A stretch of DNA of 35,300 bases from CAYSPT01 sp964432985 (GTDB taxonomy: Bacteria; Muiribacteriota; CAYSPT01). The translations under genes were made by a program, and so were the position numbers. Positions 5,823-16,900 of this stretch are shown here, piece by piece. The stretch spans positions 1-35,300 of the forward strand of contig CAYSPT010000054.1 in assembly GCA_964432985.1 (NCBI GenBank), read 5' to 3'. Every line of letters starts with the position of its first letter. The first letter of the stretch is position 1. The notes beneath the pieces are model-generated. The model ran no database searches. It saw only the letters and a program-made list of their open reading frames with translations, and was not told the origin of the DNA.

Positions 5823-7526
5823 ATGAAACTGCCCATATTTCTGAAGTACCGCGTGGTGATCTACTTTATTTTTGCGATTCTGATAGCCGACTGTTTTACC
5901 GGTTTCTTCGAAATCAAGGCGGCGGTTCCCGTGCTCGAAGAAGGAATCCAGCACGAACAGAAACGCATACTCCGGGAACGGGAAACCGGGGACACCGGGA
6001 CCGAGGTACCAGCCGACAAACCGCACCAGGCCAGGTGGGATGCCATCATGGACGAAATAGTGATCGCCGGATACCTGGAGATGCTTATTTTTGCCGCCCT
6101 GATTGTTATCCTGATAATCTACAACCGGCCGGTTACCAGGGTGTTGAAACGGGGCAGCGACCAGGCAGAAACGGACACCCTTTCCAAGGCTAAAATAAGG
6201 ATACTGAACGTGACCCGCTTTACCCTGCTGCTCTGCTGGATCTACACCCTGGTTAAGTTTATCCTCGCGTTGTACGTTCAGTGGATGTATGCCGGAAGTT
6301 TGAGCCTGATGAACGTAGTGTTCTTGACCATGGTTTGTGTGTTTTACGGAATCATTGCTTCCACCATAGTCCTGGCCATCAGTGACACTCACATCTTCAA
6401 GTTCATACCCCGCATTTATCCGAACGAGGAAATCTACTGGGAGAAACGGGAAGGACGCAACCTGACCATCGATACCAGGATCAGGCTCATGGTGCTCACC
6501 ACCAGCATCATTCCGCTTGCCCTGCTTCTCTACATCCACCTGATCAGCCAGGGAGCGGCCATTTCCTCCATGGCGGAGCACCTCATGGCCAAAGACGAGA
6601 TAGCCATTCTCGATGAACTTCCTGCCTTTCTCTGGCTCCTGTTCGCTCTCGGGGTAACTTTTTTCTCTATTATAATTTCCCTGATGGTAAGTAACGGGAT
6701 ACGCAAATCCATCGTCCATCCCCTGAGCAACATGGTTAAAAAGATGCACAAAGCCAGCGAAGGGGATCTGTCCGTGAAAGCCACGGTGTTCACCAACGAC
6801 GAGATCGGCCAGCTGCGGGCCAGCTACAACACCATGCTGGACGGTCTGAAGCAGCGGGATTACATCAAGGACACCTTCGGCAAGTTCATGAGCCTGGAAA
6901 TCGCCCGGGAGATACTTGATCACGGCAAAATCGACCTGGGGGGCGAAGAGGTGGAAGGCACCATCCTTTTCTCCGACATCCGCAACTTCACCGCCATGTC
7001 GAGCAAGATGTCCGCCCGGGAAGTGGTGGATTTTCTGAACGATTTCTTCTCCCACATCGTGGAGCCCATCCTCAGCAACCACGGGGTGGTGAACAAGTAT
7101 ATCGGCGACTGCGTCATGGCTCTGTTCGGGGTGCCGAACAAAATCGACGAACATCCCGACATGGCCGTGCTCTCGGCGCTTGACATGCGAAAAGCCCTGG
7201 CCGCCTACAACAGGCAGCGACGGGAACAGGGAAAAGATCCCATCAACATCGGAATCGGTATCCACTCCGGGACCCTCATCTCGGGCAACATCGGGTCGCG
7301 GGACCGCCTGGAGTACACCGTTATCGGAGACACGGTCAACGTCGCCTCCCGGATTGAGTCCCAGACCAAGAACCTGGACTGCGACATCCTGATAAGCAAA
7401 GAGACCTACTCCCGCCTCAGCGAGAACACCAGGGGGAAGATCAGGTGGGAGACCTGTCACGATGTCAGGGTTAAAGGGAAGGATGTCGCACTCACCTTGT
7501 ACAAGGCCCTGCCACTGCACGCGTGA
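5823..7526 (+). CDS. Membrane-bound HAMP - class III adenylate cyclase
   Basis: 567 residues. Six hydrophobic segments (about 11-30, 84-100, 133-155, 163-187, 221-243, 268-290) form an integral membrane input region. A HAMP linker (about 288-345, with HPLSNMVKKM and NDEIGQL) and a class III nucleotidyl cyclase domain (about 375-560) follow. Catalytic residues are intact: metal-binding Asp385 in FSDIRNFT and Asp429 in KYIGDCVMALFG, Lys425 as adenine-specificity residue, and Asn506 and Arg510 in GDTVNVASRIES for transition-state stabilisation. The Lys plus the Thr in EYTVIGD favour ATP over GTP, so cAMP is the expected product. GAAAGGG upstream supports the ATG at 5823. No cAMP receptor gene is visible here. 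It is followed 84 bp later by the exported thioredoxin/protease gene, in the same direction. Confidence 0.9.
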   Translation: MKLPIFLKYRVVIYFIFAILIADCFTGFFEIKAAVPVLEEGIQHEQKRILRERETGDTGTEVPADKPHQARWDAIMDEIVIAGYLEMLIFAALIVILIIYNRPVTRVLKRGSDQAETDTLSKAKIRILNVTRFTLLLCWIYTLVKFILALYVQWMYAGSLSLMNVVFLTMVCVFYGIIASTIVLAISDTHIFKFIPRIYPNEEIYWEKREGRNLTIDTRIRLMVLTTSIIPLALLLYIHLISQGAAISSMAEHLMAKDEIAILDELPAFLWLLFALGVTFFSIIISLMVSNGIRKSIVHPLSNMVKKMHKASEGDLSVKATVFTNDEIGQLRASYNTMLDGLKQRDYIKDTFGKFMSLEIAREILDHGKIDLGGEEVEGTILFSDIRNFTAMSSKMSAREVVDFLNDFFSHIVEPILSNHGVVNKYIGDCVMALFGVPNKIDEHPDMAVLSALDMRKALAAYNRQRREQGKDPINIGIGIHSGTLISGNIGSRDRLEYTVIGDTVNVASRIESQTKNLDCDILISKETYSRLSENTRGKIRWETCHDVRVKGKDVALTLYKALPLHA

Positions 7527-7528
7527 AG

Positions 7529-7570
7529 CTACAATAACAACATATCAATTTGTAGAATGTATGGTTGTTA
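7529..7570 (+). repeat. Two interleaved inverted repeats in the 5' leader of the protease gene
   Basis: CTACAA (7529-7534) pairs with TTGTAG (7550-7555), and TAACAAC (7535-7541) with GTTGTTA (7564-7570). The two pairings cross each other, so they would either exclude one another or form a pseudoknot-like fold. They lie just after the cyclase stop and 41 bp before the next start codon. Confidence 0.35.
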
Positions 7571-7610
7571 GTTTTGCTCATTTGAGAAGTCATGGAAGGG
7601 GAAAATCCGC

Positions 7611-10600
7611 ATGGTATACCAACGGTGTAATTCAGCAGTACTGATCCTGGTAATGATACTTGTCACGGCGGTTTCGACCGGAAATGCTGTTCAATCTGAA
7701 CCTCTGCTCATGCTGGGTGATACTGCTCCACCGTTATCTGCGAGTAACGTTCTTCACAATGGATTGGTGCCGGCGGAAAAGGCAGCGGTAACCGTGGTGG
7801 TATTCTGGGCATCCTGGTGCCCATTGAGCCGAACCGTGCTTGAACTGTACAATGAACAGCAACAACAACTGGCCGGGAAAAACGTATGTTTCATGGCCGT
7901 CACGTCCGAACAGCCGAAACTGATACAGCTGTTTCTCTCCCAGAGTAAGTGGAATAATCTGACAATCTGCTGCGATCCGGAGCGCGATGTTTTCCGCTCG
8001 TTTATGGAGGCTTGCAGAATCAGGAAACTCCCTTACATTTTTGTTCTGAACCGGGATTCCGAAACGAAGCAGAACCGCCTGTACTACCATGGTCTGGCTG
8101 TTAAACAGCAGGCTGACGATCCTCTCGCTGATTTCACCACCGCCTTGAGTACGATTATCGACGGCAGCTATGATCTGGCCGGCGCTGTTGACCGAGAGCG
8201 GTATTATGAGACTGTTTTCCAGCTCCGGGCAGACATCCACGAAGCATGGAAGTCGGATGATCTCACCCGTCTGGCTGACCTGGTGAAACAGGGCCGCTCA
8301 CTGGAAATTCCCGAAGGTGAAGAAGATACCGTCATCAGCATGTTCAACGAAATCGGCTGGGATCTGGTGACGTCTAAAGAAAGAACCAGACAGCACATTA
8401 CTGTGGGATTGGCCGCGGCTCTGGTGGCTGTGGAAGCCGGTGGCAGGGCACGAGGCTATGTCGTGGACACCTACGCCCGGGCCCTGTTCGAAAACGGAGA
8501 ACTCAAGCAAGCGGTGACGATGCAAAAAGACGCGGTTAAGCTTGCCCGGGATGAGCAGGAGGCGAATGAACTTCAAGCAACCCTTGACTGGTACCTGGCC
8601 GAGTTACACAAGAAGACATCCCCGGAAGAAGCACCAGCCGGGGCTGACGGTACAAAGGACGGTACAAAGGATGGCGGGGGAGATGCCGACGCCACGACCG
8701 AAGCGGAGACTCCGTCCGTTTCAGGAGCAGCGGTATCCCTGGAAGCCGGCGAGGAAGAACCGGCCCTGTGGAACAAGCACGTCAATGCTGCCTGGGGCGC
8801 TTATGAAACTCACGGCGGGATGTTGGTTGTTCCTTCCACGTTTTCCTCCGGCGATATAAAACAAAAATGGGACAAAGAGATAGGCTTCTTGAAGAAAAGA
8901 TTCTTTTCGGATTGTCCCTGTAAAACCGCCGATGAGGTGACCGGTGAAGAACGGCGTTCAAAAGTACTGGTGCTGTACGGCACGCCGCAAACCAACCCTA
9001 TCATCGGGACAATACTGAAACGGTACGCGATAACCCTGAAGGCGGATGGTGTCACCGTGGGAGAAAAAGCCTTTCCTGCCGGCGGACCGATTATTATCAC
9101 CAGTCTCCCAAATCCTGATAATCCCTCGCTTCCGGTAATTATCTATACTGCCTTTAATGAAACAGATGCGCTGCATCTCAATTCCTTCATGCACGGCGGC
9201 AATGCATTTCTGCTGGGCCAATGGGGACCGGAAGGCCGCAAGGATACGATAATTGAAGCCAACTACATACTTAAGAATGACGAATCAGGTGCGCTTCTAG
9301 TAAACCTGGATCTGAGCACCTATGCCCAGGGAATCCTGACCCGTCAGCAGGCCCTGGCCGACCTGGACCACCTTCATGATCTGCTGTTTCTTAACTATGG
9401 CGGCTATGAAGACCTGGACTGGAAACTGAAAGCTACCGGATCATCCTGGCAGGAGCGCACCGGCCGGTTCAAGCAGCGTGTGAAAAAGCGTACTGCCTGG
9501 CCGTGGACGGATTACTTCGAACTCTTGAAAGAGTATCTTGATATCGTTCAGGATTCGCATTTTTACATGGAAGGAAGGGCTTTGCAGGACGACCGGGCGG
9601 TCATGGCCGGAGCATCATTCGCTAAACGATATAATCCTTACTTCAGTGATATCAGGGTGCGGCGCGAGGCAAATAGTTTCCTCATAACCGCGGCTCCCGC
9701 CTGGCTCGAATGGTGCGTAGGAAAAGAACTTGAGAAAATAGAAGTGATCGAGGACCCCTACCTGACAACCCCCGGTCGGCCTTACCTGTTTCCGACGCTT
9801 CCGCTTCCCGGCTCGGTTGAACTGAAGAACGCGGACCGGAAGCAAGACATTTTCCCGGAAAACCCCGAAAATGCCCGCGTATTCCTGCTGGGAATGTTAG
9901 CCGACCCGGCTGATCCTCCCCCGCAGATGACAGTTCGGGTAGAAGATAAATCCGTCGGAGTAGGACTTCACCGGGGTCGAGTATATATGCAGTCCCGATC
10001 ACAGGAAGCATGGAGTTTGACTCTGCCTCCGGAGTCCCCGCTACCGGTGCTGGGAGTCCGTACTATGAATGTTCGACGGGTAGGAGACATGCCTTCTACT
10101 GCCGACAGGCTGCGGGATTTTCCCTCGGTGGTGCTCGACCTTCGGCGAAACGGCGGAGGCGGGGATGGTCCGGCCATGGAATGGTGTGCCCGATTCAGCA
10201 AGCAGTTCTACCAGTGGATCAGCGGCTCGAACCTTACCAGGGGGGAGCGGGACCGTTTAAGACGGTGGAGTTCCTGGGTCGGATCGGTTTCCACCACGTT
10301 TGGAAAACAATTTGCGGCGCCACTTCCCCAGATCCCCTATTCGGGAAGATTACTGGTGATTATCGACCGGGGAATCGCCTCGTCCGGCGAAACGTTCACC
10401 ATGTTGTCCAGCCAGGTGAAGGGGGCGGTAGTGCTTGGCGAAAATACCGCCGGGTGCGTGGCCTACGGTAACTGCGTGCACCATGATCCTCTTCCTGTCA
10501 GTAAAATCCACCTCACTTTCGGGCACACTAAGTTCGTGGTGGATGTCGTCCGGCACAACCCCGAAGGCATGGGATATTTTCCCGACTACTGGCTCGATGT

Positions 10601-10649
10601 CGCCGACCCGGTATCGTTCATCACCCGGCTGGTTAAAGTGCAGAAGTGA
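7611..10649 (+). CDS. Exported thioredoxin-fold / S41 (tail-specific type) protease fusion
   Basis: 1012 residues. A signal peptide (hydrophobic 9-22, cleavage near GNA) leads into a TlpA/AhpC-like thioredoxin fold (about 33-185) with WASWCPLS: the first cysteine (Cys70) is present and the second is Ser, so a monothiol site. A helical region (about 195-335, tetratricopeptide-like spacing) and a low-complexity linker rich in Gly, Asp and Thr (335-385) follow. An unassigned region with KVLVLYG and GGPIIITSLPNP (450-545) comes next. The C-terminal third is an S41 peptidase core: DSH near 648-650, VVLDLRRNGGG near 840-850, nucleophile motif IASSGETF (Ser925 likely) and VLGENTAG. It should act outside the cytoplasmic membrane. 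AAGGGG precedes the start. It lies between the cyclase and the giant lipoprotein, and could process surface proteins; that is inference. Confidence 0.85.
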   Translation: MVYQRCNSAVLILVMILVTAVSTGNAVQSEPLLMLGDTAPPLSASNVLHNGLVPAEKAAVTVVVFWASWCPLSRTVLELYNEQQQQLAGKNVCFMAVTSEQPKLIQLFLSQSKWNNLTICCDPERDVFRSFMEACRIRKLPYIFVLNRDSETKQNRLYYHGLAVKQQADDPLADFTTALSTIIDGSYDLAGAVDRERYYETVFQLRADIHEAWKSDDLTRLADLVKQGRSLEIPEGEEDTVISMFNEIGWDLVTSKERTRQHITVGLAAALVAVEAGGRARGYVVDTYARALFENGELKQAVTMQKDAVKLARDEQEANELQATLDWYLAELHKKTSPEEAPAGADGTKDGTKDGGGDADATTEAETPSVSGAAVSLEAGEEEPALWNKHVNAAWGAYETHGGMLVVPSTFSSGDIKQKWDKEIGFLKKRFFSDCPCKTADEVTGEERRSKVLVLYGTPQTNPIIGTILKRYAITLKADGVTVGEKAFPAGGPIIITSLPNPDNPSLPVIIYTAFNETDALHLNSFMHGGNAFLLGQWGPEGRKDTIIEANYILKNDESGALLVNLDLSTYAQGILTRQQALADLDHLHDLLFLNYGGYEDLDWKLKATGSSWQERTGRFKQRVKKRTAWPWTDYFELLKEYLDIVQDSHFYMEGRALQDDRAVMAGASFAKRYNPYFSDIRVRREANSFLITAAPAWLEWCVGKELEKIEVIEDPYLTTPGRPYLFPTLPLPGSVELKNADRKQDIFPENPENARVFLLGMLADPADPPPQMTVRVEDKSVGVGLHRGRVYMQSRSQEAWSLTLPPESPLPVLGVRTMNVRRVGDMPSTADRLRDFPSVVLDLRRNGGGGDGPAMEWCARFSKQFYQWISGSNLTRGERDRLRRWSSWVGSVSTTFGKQFAAPLPQIPYSGRLLVIIDRGIASSGETFTMLSSQVKGAVVLGENTAGCVAYGNCVHHDPLPVSKIHLTFGHTKFVVDVVRHNPEGMGYFPDYWLDVADPVSFITRLVKVQK

Positions 10650-10905
10650 GCCCGGCCAGGGCCCCGAACTGCCTGCTTAACTATGAAATAAAGTGATTAT
10701 TTTCATACCTTTATGTTTCTTTTTTTTATTTGACCTATCTGCTATTGTTATCATAAACTCTAAGAAATAAATAAAAATATATGTAAGCAGTTTTATGGGT
10801 TATTTGAGCCAAAAGTGTATACAGCAATAATATAACCAATGATCAATAATGCAATATAAGGAGTGACACGTGACGTTCGCCTGAAATATTGAGGAGGAAT
10901 AGAGT
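10650..10905 (+). other. AT-rich leader region of the giant lipoprotein gene
   Basis: This 256-bp intergenic stretch is sharply AT-richer than both neighbours. It holds a candidate promoter and ends with GAGGAGGAATAGAGT before the ATG, a very strong ribosome-binding site. I see no hairpin with a T-run that would clearly end the protease transcript, and no recognisable riboswitch core. Confidence 0.6.
10730..10759 (+). promoter_or_regulatory. Candidate sigma-70-type promoter of the giant lipoprotein gene
   Basis: TTGACC (10730-10735) and TAAACT (10754-10759) are spaced by 18 bp in the AT-rich leader. The first box matches 5 of 6 consensus bases, the second 4 of 6. It would give a leader of about 140 nucleotides before the start codon. 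Confidence 0.4.
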
Positions 10906-13900
10906 ATGCGATTGAAAAACCGGATTTCGCTTTTTGGTACGGCCTGCTTTGCGGCAGGTATTTTTGTTTGTCTGGTCATCGGACTGGCCGGATGCGGCGG
11001 CGGCGGCGGAAACGATTCCGGCGGCGGTTCGTCCCCGGATGGCAGTTCACCGGTTCAGACCCTTGGCTACACGCTTACCGGTAAAGTCGTGCTTCCCGAC
11101 GGCTCTTCCGGGCCCGGCATCCTGGTGCTGGCCAGCCAGGTGGACGAAGGCGGCGTGAGCCGCAAGCAGGCCCGAGTACTGGCCGCACGGCCCGCGGTCA
11201 GGACGTCCTTTAACCGGGCCGTAACCACGGCCGCGAGCGAAGCCCAGGGCTCCTACGCCACCGTCACCGACACCAACGGCGTTTACGTGCTCACGGGGCT
11301 TGATACCGGCACCTATTACATCGAAGCCACCCGGGGCGGTCTCAAGGCTAAGGGACGGGGCACCGTGTCACCGCTGGAAGCAACGGTAGTCGACCTGGCC
11401 CTGACACCCACCGGCTCCATCACCGGCTACTGCCTGTTGTCCGACCAAACCACCGGAGGGCACGCCGGTACCTTCGTCATCATCAAGGGCACCGACTACA
11501 TCGGGTTCACCGGCGACGACGGCGGATTCATCATCAGCCAGGTCCCGGTGGGCGACTACCAGGTGAGCTTCATGCACCCGGGCTACGAGAGTGCCGATTA
11601 CTCTTCCACAGTCACCGTGCCGGCAGCGGACGCTGCGGTGCTGGAATCAAGCATGGAGCTTACCGCCCTGGTTGGCGGCACCATTTCCGGCACGGTACTC
11701 GCCCAGGACGAGCTTCCCGTCGAGGGCGTCATGGTCCGGCTTATGGAAGACGACTACTTTGCCGAAACCGACGGGAACGGGACCTACCAGTTCGACGGGA
11801 TACAGCCCGGGGAATACACCGTTGGATTCAGGCACGACCTGATCGACAACGGCGCCCTGTCCGAACCTGTCCAGGTAACCGAAGGAAGCCAGCATACCGT
11901 AGATACTACTCTCCACGATGACCGGGCACCGGGGTGGGAAAGCACCGCCGGCGTTACTTTCGTGACTTCAATAGACGGCACCTCCTACGGACAGACAACC
12001 CCCGCGGCCGATACGCTCACTGTGGCGGTGGAGTTCGGCCGTGTCCTCGACGCCTCGGCACCGCTTACCTTCACTGTTTACCACAACACGGCGGAAAGCT
12101 GGGACGCCGAAGCCTGGGAGAACAATATCACCACCGACTACTCAGTGGCCGACATCTACGACGGTATCCGCGGCGAGCAGGGCGTGGTGCTGGAAGGAAT
12201 TCCGGCTACCGGGCGGTTTATTTTCGGTGTGCGGGCAAAGGACCGCCATGGGAACATGGAGTACAACCTGAATGAGTACCTGTTCGTGGCCAGTGACAGC
12301 GGGACCACACCCGAGGAGCGAGACAACCTTCTCACAGCCGTAGGCAGTATCGGTATCGGCACCAGGGACCCGCAGGGACTGCTCCATGTTGAGGCTGCCG
12401 ACGGCTCATCCTTCGTGGTGGACAGCGATACCGGCAACGTCGGCATCGGCACCACCGACCCGCACGCGGCCCTGACGGTAGGCAGCACGGGGCAGACCCA
12501 GCCCGGAAGCACCACCGGGACCTTTGCCGTGGATTCCTCAGGCAACATCATCTCCGGAGCCTGGCAGGGCGACGCAATCGCCGACGACTACATCGAGACA
12601 GTCAGCGGATCGAAGATTACCGGCGACATCACCGCCTCGCAGGTTGTGGGTGATATTCCGTCATCGCAAATTGTGGGTGACATCCCGTCTTCACAGGTTG
12701 TCGGCGATATTCCATCATCGCAAATTGTGGGTGACATCCCATCTTCACAGGTGGTCGGTGACATCCCTTCATCACAAATTGCCGGCGATATACCGTCCTC
12801 CCAGATAGTTGGTGATATCCCTTCATCACAAATTACCGGCGATATTCCCGGGTCGCAGATTGCTGGAGACATCACCGGCAATGCCGCCAATGTCACCGGT
12901 ACAGTGACGATAGCCAACGGAGGTACTGGCGCTGCAACTGCCGAAGATGCCCGCGCCAATCTGGGACTGGGAAGCCTGTCAATCCTGGATACGGTTGCCG
13001 GCGGTACCGCGGGCGCTATCCAGGACGGCACCATCACCAACGACGACATCGGCGCTTCGGCGGCCATCGATTTTTCAAAGCTGAACATTGTCAAGAGCGA
13101 CATTACCGGTCTGGGTATCCCGGGTGACGACACCGGCGCCTCCTATTCCGCCGGTCTCGGAATCACCCTGGAAAACGAAACATTTTCCCTGGACCCGCAA
13201 GACGCCGCCAACGGCCAGGTACTGAAATGGTCCGGCGCGGCCTGGGAACCGGCTGACGACGCCGATACTCAGTTGAGTGATTCCGATATCGGCACTCTTG
13301 GCTACATCAAGACTGACACCAAGCTCAGCGACTCCGACATCGAGAACATGGGATATATCAAGACCGACACCAAGCTCAGCGACTCCGATATCGAAACCAT
13401 GGGATATATCAAGACCGACACCAAGCTCAGCGACTCCGACATCGAGAACATGGGTTACATCAAGACGTACACGGAAACCGACCCGTCGGTGGACCTGGCA
13501 AAACTGCAGCAGCTGGTAACCAACGACTACCACAACCTGGGCGGCACCGACGCTGACACCCAGCTCAGCGACTCCGATATCGCCAATATGGGTTATATAA
13601 AAACCGACACCACTCTCAGTGACGAAGCCATCGCCACAATGGGCTACATCAAGACATACACTGAGACCGACCCGAAAATAGGTACCATCACCACTGGTTA
13701 TGTGCCCAAATGGGACGGCACGGCTTTGACAGCGGGAGCAATTTTTGATGACGGAACCAATGTCGGCATCGGGACCTCCACTCCTACCAGTGCTCTTGAC
13801 GTTTCGGGCACTATCAAGGCCACCGCTTTCCAGGGCGATGGCTCCGCCCTGACCAACCTGAGCGGCGGCAGCAGCATCCTCACCAACGACACGCAGGTGG

Positions 13901-16900
13901 CCACCACCGACACCGGCACCGACGGCACCATCGCCTTCACCACGGATAACATCGAGCGGATGCGTATCATCGCCAACGGCAACGTCGGTATCGGCACTAC
14001 GAATCCTAATCACCAACTGTGTATTGTTAATGCTAGCGGGAATTCTTCATTAGCAGTGGGGGAAAGCAGCACTGTCAATGGTAGTTTAAGCTGGAATGCA
14101 GCGAATGATCACGTGCTTTTGGCTGGAACGGGTTTCAATTACCCTGTTAATATTGGTCCTGTAGGTACCGGTACGGGTGGCATCTTTGTAGATACGTATG
14201 CAAACGACGGCAAGGTCGGTATCGGCACAACCGTCCCTGCCGCGCTGCTCGACGTGCAGGGGGGCGCCCAGTTCGGCTCCGGCAACGTCGACCTGGTGGA
14301 CGCTACCGGCAGGATCCCGGCCCTAAGCTCGACGTATTTCGCCTCCCTCGACGGCTCCGCTTTGACCAACCTGCCCGGCTGCAGCATCATCACCACCAAC
14401 GACACCTCCGTGGGCACCACCGATACCGGCACCGACGGCACCATCGCCTTCACCACGGATAACACCGAAGTCATGCGCGCCACGGCCGACGGCAACGTGG
14501 GTATCGGCACCGCCACCCCGGGTGCTAAGCTGCATCTGGTGGATGGTAGTTTCCGGCTGGAATCTACTTCAACAGCTGGTTCTCCGATTCAATTTATAGG
14601 AACTGGTGACAACTGGTCTGTATTTGCTTCAGGTAGTGGCAATGCTATTGGTACCGGCAAATTAGCATTCCTAAATACTACAGATGCTGAATATCGAATG
14701 GTCATCGACACAGACGGCAACGTCGGGGTAGGCACCACCGACCCCGTAGAAACACTCGACGTCGCTGGCAGCGTCGCCCTGCGGGCCCAGGGCGAGCTGA
14801 AGCTGAAAGATTCCGACAGCAGCAACTACGTCTCTCTGAAATCACCGGCCACAGTGGCAGCAGACGTAGCCTGGATCCTCCCGGCGGCGGACGGCACCGC
14901 CGACCAGGTCCTCAAAACCGACGGATCAGGCACCCTCAGCTGGACCACCGCCGGCGGCGGAGCGTCGGAGATCAATGATCTCTCCGATGGAAAATCGGAT
15001 GGCAATAGCGTCTTTCTGGGCACGGGAAGCGGTGCCAGTGATGATGGTAGTGATAACCACAGTGTTGCGATTGGAATGAATGCTTTGAGTAGCAACACCA
15101 CCTCCGAGGAAAACACGGCCGTCGGAGAGTCCGCACTTCAGGCCACCACCGGGATGTGTAACACGGCCGTCGGATATAGAGCACTTTGGAACAACACCGG
15201 CGGGATGATGAACAACGCTATCGGAAGTGGGGCACTGATGTATGCTACCTCTGGAGATCACAACAACGCAATGGGACGGATTGCTCTTTGGAAAAATACT
15301 ACCGGTGAAAACAATATAGGGATAGGTTCTGGCGCGAACGCATGGAACCAGGCGGGGAATAACAATACCATCATCGGTTGCGAGGCCGGTTATGGCACGG
15401 CGAACCATGACAAGAGCGGCTGCGTGATGATCGGTTACCAGGCCGGCTACAACGATACCAACAGCAACAAGCTGTATATTGAGAACTCAAACAGCGACAC
15501 TCCCCTCATCTACGGCGAGTTCGACAACGACATTCTGGCAGTAAACGGCGACCTGCAGCTGAAGGACGGAACGGCTGTCGGAAACATTGCCTTATATGAA
15601 GGCAGCGGCGACGGCACCAACAAGATCACTCTCCAGGCACAGGCCATGGCCGCCGATTACACGCTGACCCTCCCGGCTGCGGACGGCACCGCCGACCAGG
15701 TCCTCACCACCGACGGCGCCGGCACCCTCAGCTGGGCCACCGCCGCCGGCGGCAGCAGTATTTGGACGGAAGACACCGGTTTTATCAAGTACAACGGCGA
15801 CGTCGGAATCGGCACTACCGATCCGGGAGCGGACTTTGCCGTGTCAGGAAGCGCGGCCATTGGATCCGCCTATTATCAAAATACAGCGCCCACCAATGGA
15901 CTTCTGGTTGAAGGCACGGTCGGGATCGGCACCGCCGCCCCAGAATCGAAATTGCATGTATCAATAGACAGCGATACAACTTATTCAGGAACTACGTGGG
16001 TAGAACCGGTACTGAGAGTTTCTAATCTTGGTGATGGAGGAGCAGCGAACGCTTTTGCTCACCTTGAATTACTTGCCTCAAGCACGCCCACAAAGAATGC
16101 CGTTGGTGTGATTAATGTAATTCAACCCAATACCTCAACTCATGGTGCTGAATTTGCATTTCAGTTAAGACAGGATAACGGTGATTATTCTGAAATTATG
16201 AGGATGAAAAACTCCGGCAAGGTCGGTATCGGCACCACCGCCCCGGGGGCTGATTTGCATATTAAATCTGGTGCTTCAGGACAAACACCAACAAATGTTC
16301 TTGGTCTGTATATTGAAAACAACGGTGCCAGTAACGGCTGGTTCGCATTTCAGACTGCCACTGCCGGAGGAGGGAAGAGTTTCTCCATAACAAACGACGG
16401 TAAGGTAGGCATCGGCAGCACGCTGCCTGGAAGCACGCTTGACGTGAAGGGTGAGATTCGTCTCTCCGGTTCTACATCCGGCCACGTGGGTCTTGCTCCG
16501 GCAGCAGCGGCGGGCAGCACCACCTACATCCTCCCGGCTGCGGACGGCACTGCTGACCAGGTCCTCTCCACCGACGGCTCCGGCACTTTAAGCTGGGCCA
16601 CCGCCGGCGGCGGCAGCAGCCAGTGGGACGACGTTACCGGCGGCATCAACTACGCCAGCGGCAAGGTCGGCATCGGAACCACCACTCCGGGATCGCCATT
16701 TCACGTCTATAATGCCACCGATGGGAACATCAGGATCGAATCCGGTGCAAACGCCACCCTTTTCCTGCAAAGGGGAGCCTCGGGCAACACTTCCCAAATC
16801 ATGTTCCAGGAGGATGCTTCCGATTTGTTCCAAATGAATGCTTACGGTGATCAGTTCTACATGTTCAATTATGGGAGCAGTAAACCAGCTCTCAGGATTT

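Noticed and set aside
5745..7520. Long open frame antisense to the cyclase
   Set aside because: It mirrors the codon structure of the cyclase gene, has Gly/His/Asp/Val-biased composition without domains, and no ribosome-binding site. The plus-strand protein has intact catalytic motifs.
10692..10707. CRP-like site AGTGA-N6-TCATA before the giant gene
   Set aside because: Only 7 of 10 core bases match, in AT-rich DNA. It is attractive because a cAMP cyclase lies upstream, but too weak to list.
10760..10905. c-di-GMP riboswitch in the leader of the giant gene
   Set aside because: Checked because c-di-GMP often controls adhesins; I could not find the conserved GEMM core or paired stems.
13075..14016. 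Open frames on the minus strand inside the giant gene
   Set aside because: They are repetitive by-products of the plus-strand repeats (Val/Gly/Asp or Pro/Thr/Ser rich) and recur wherever the cassettes recur.
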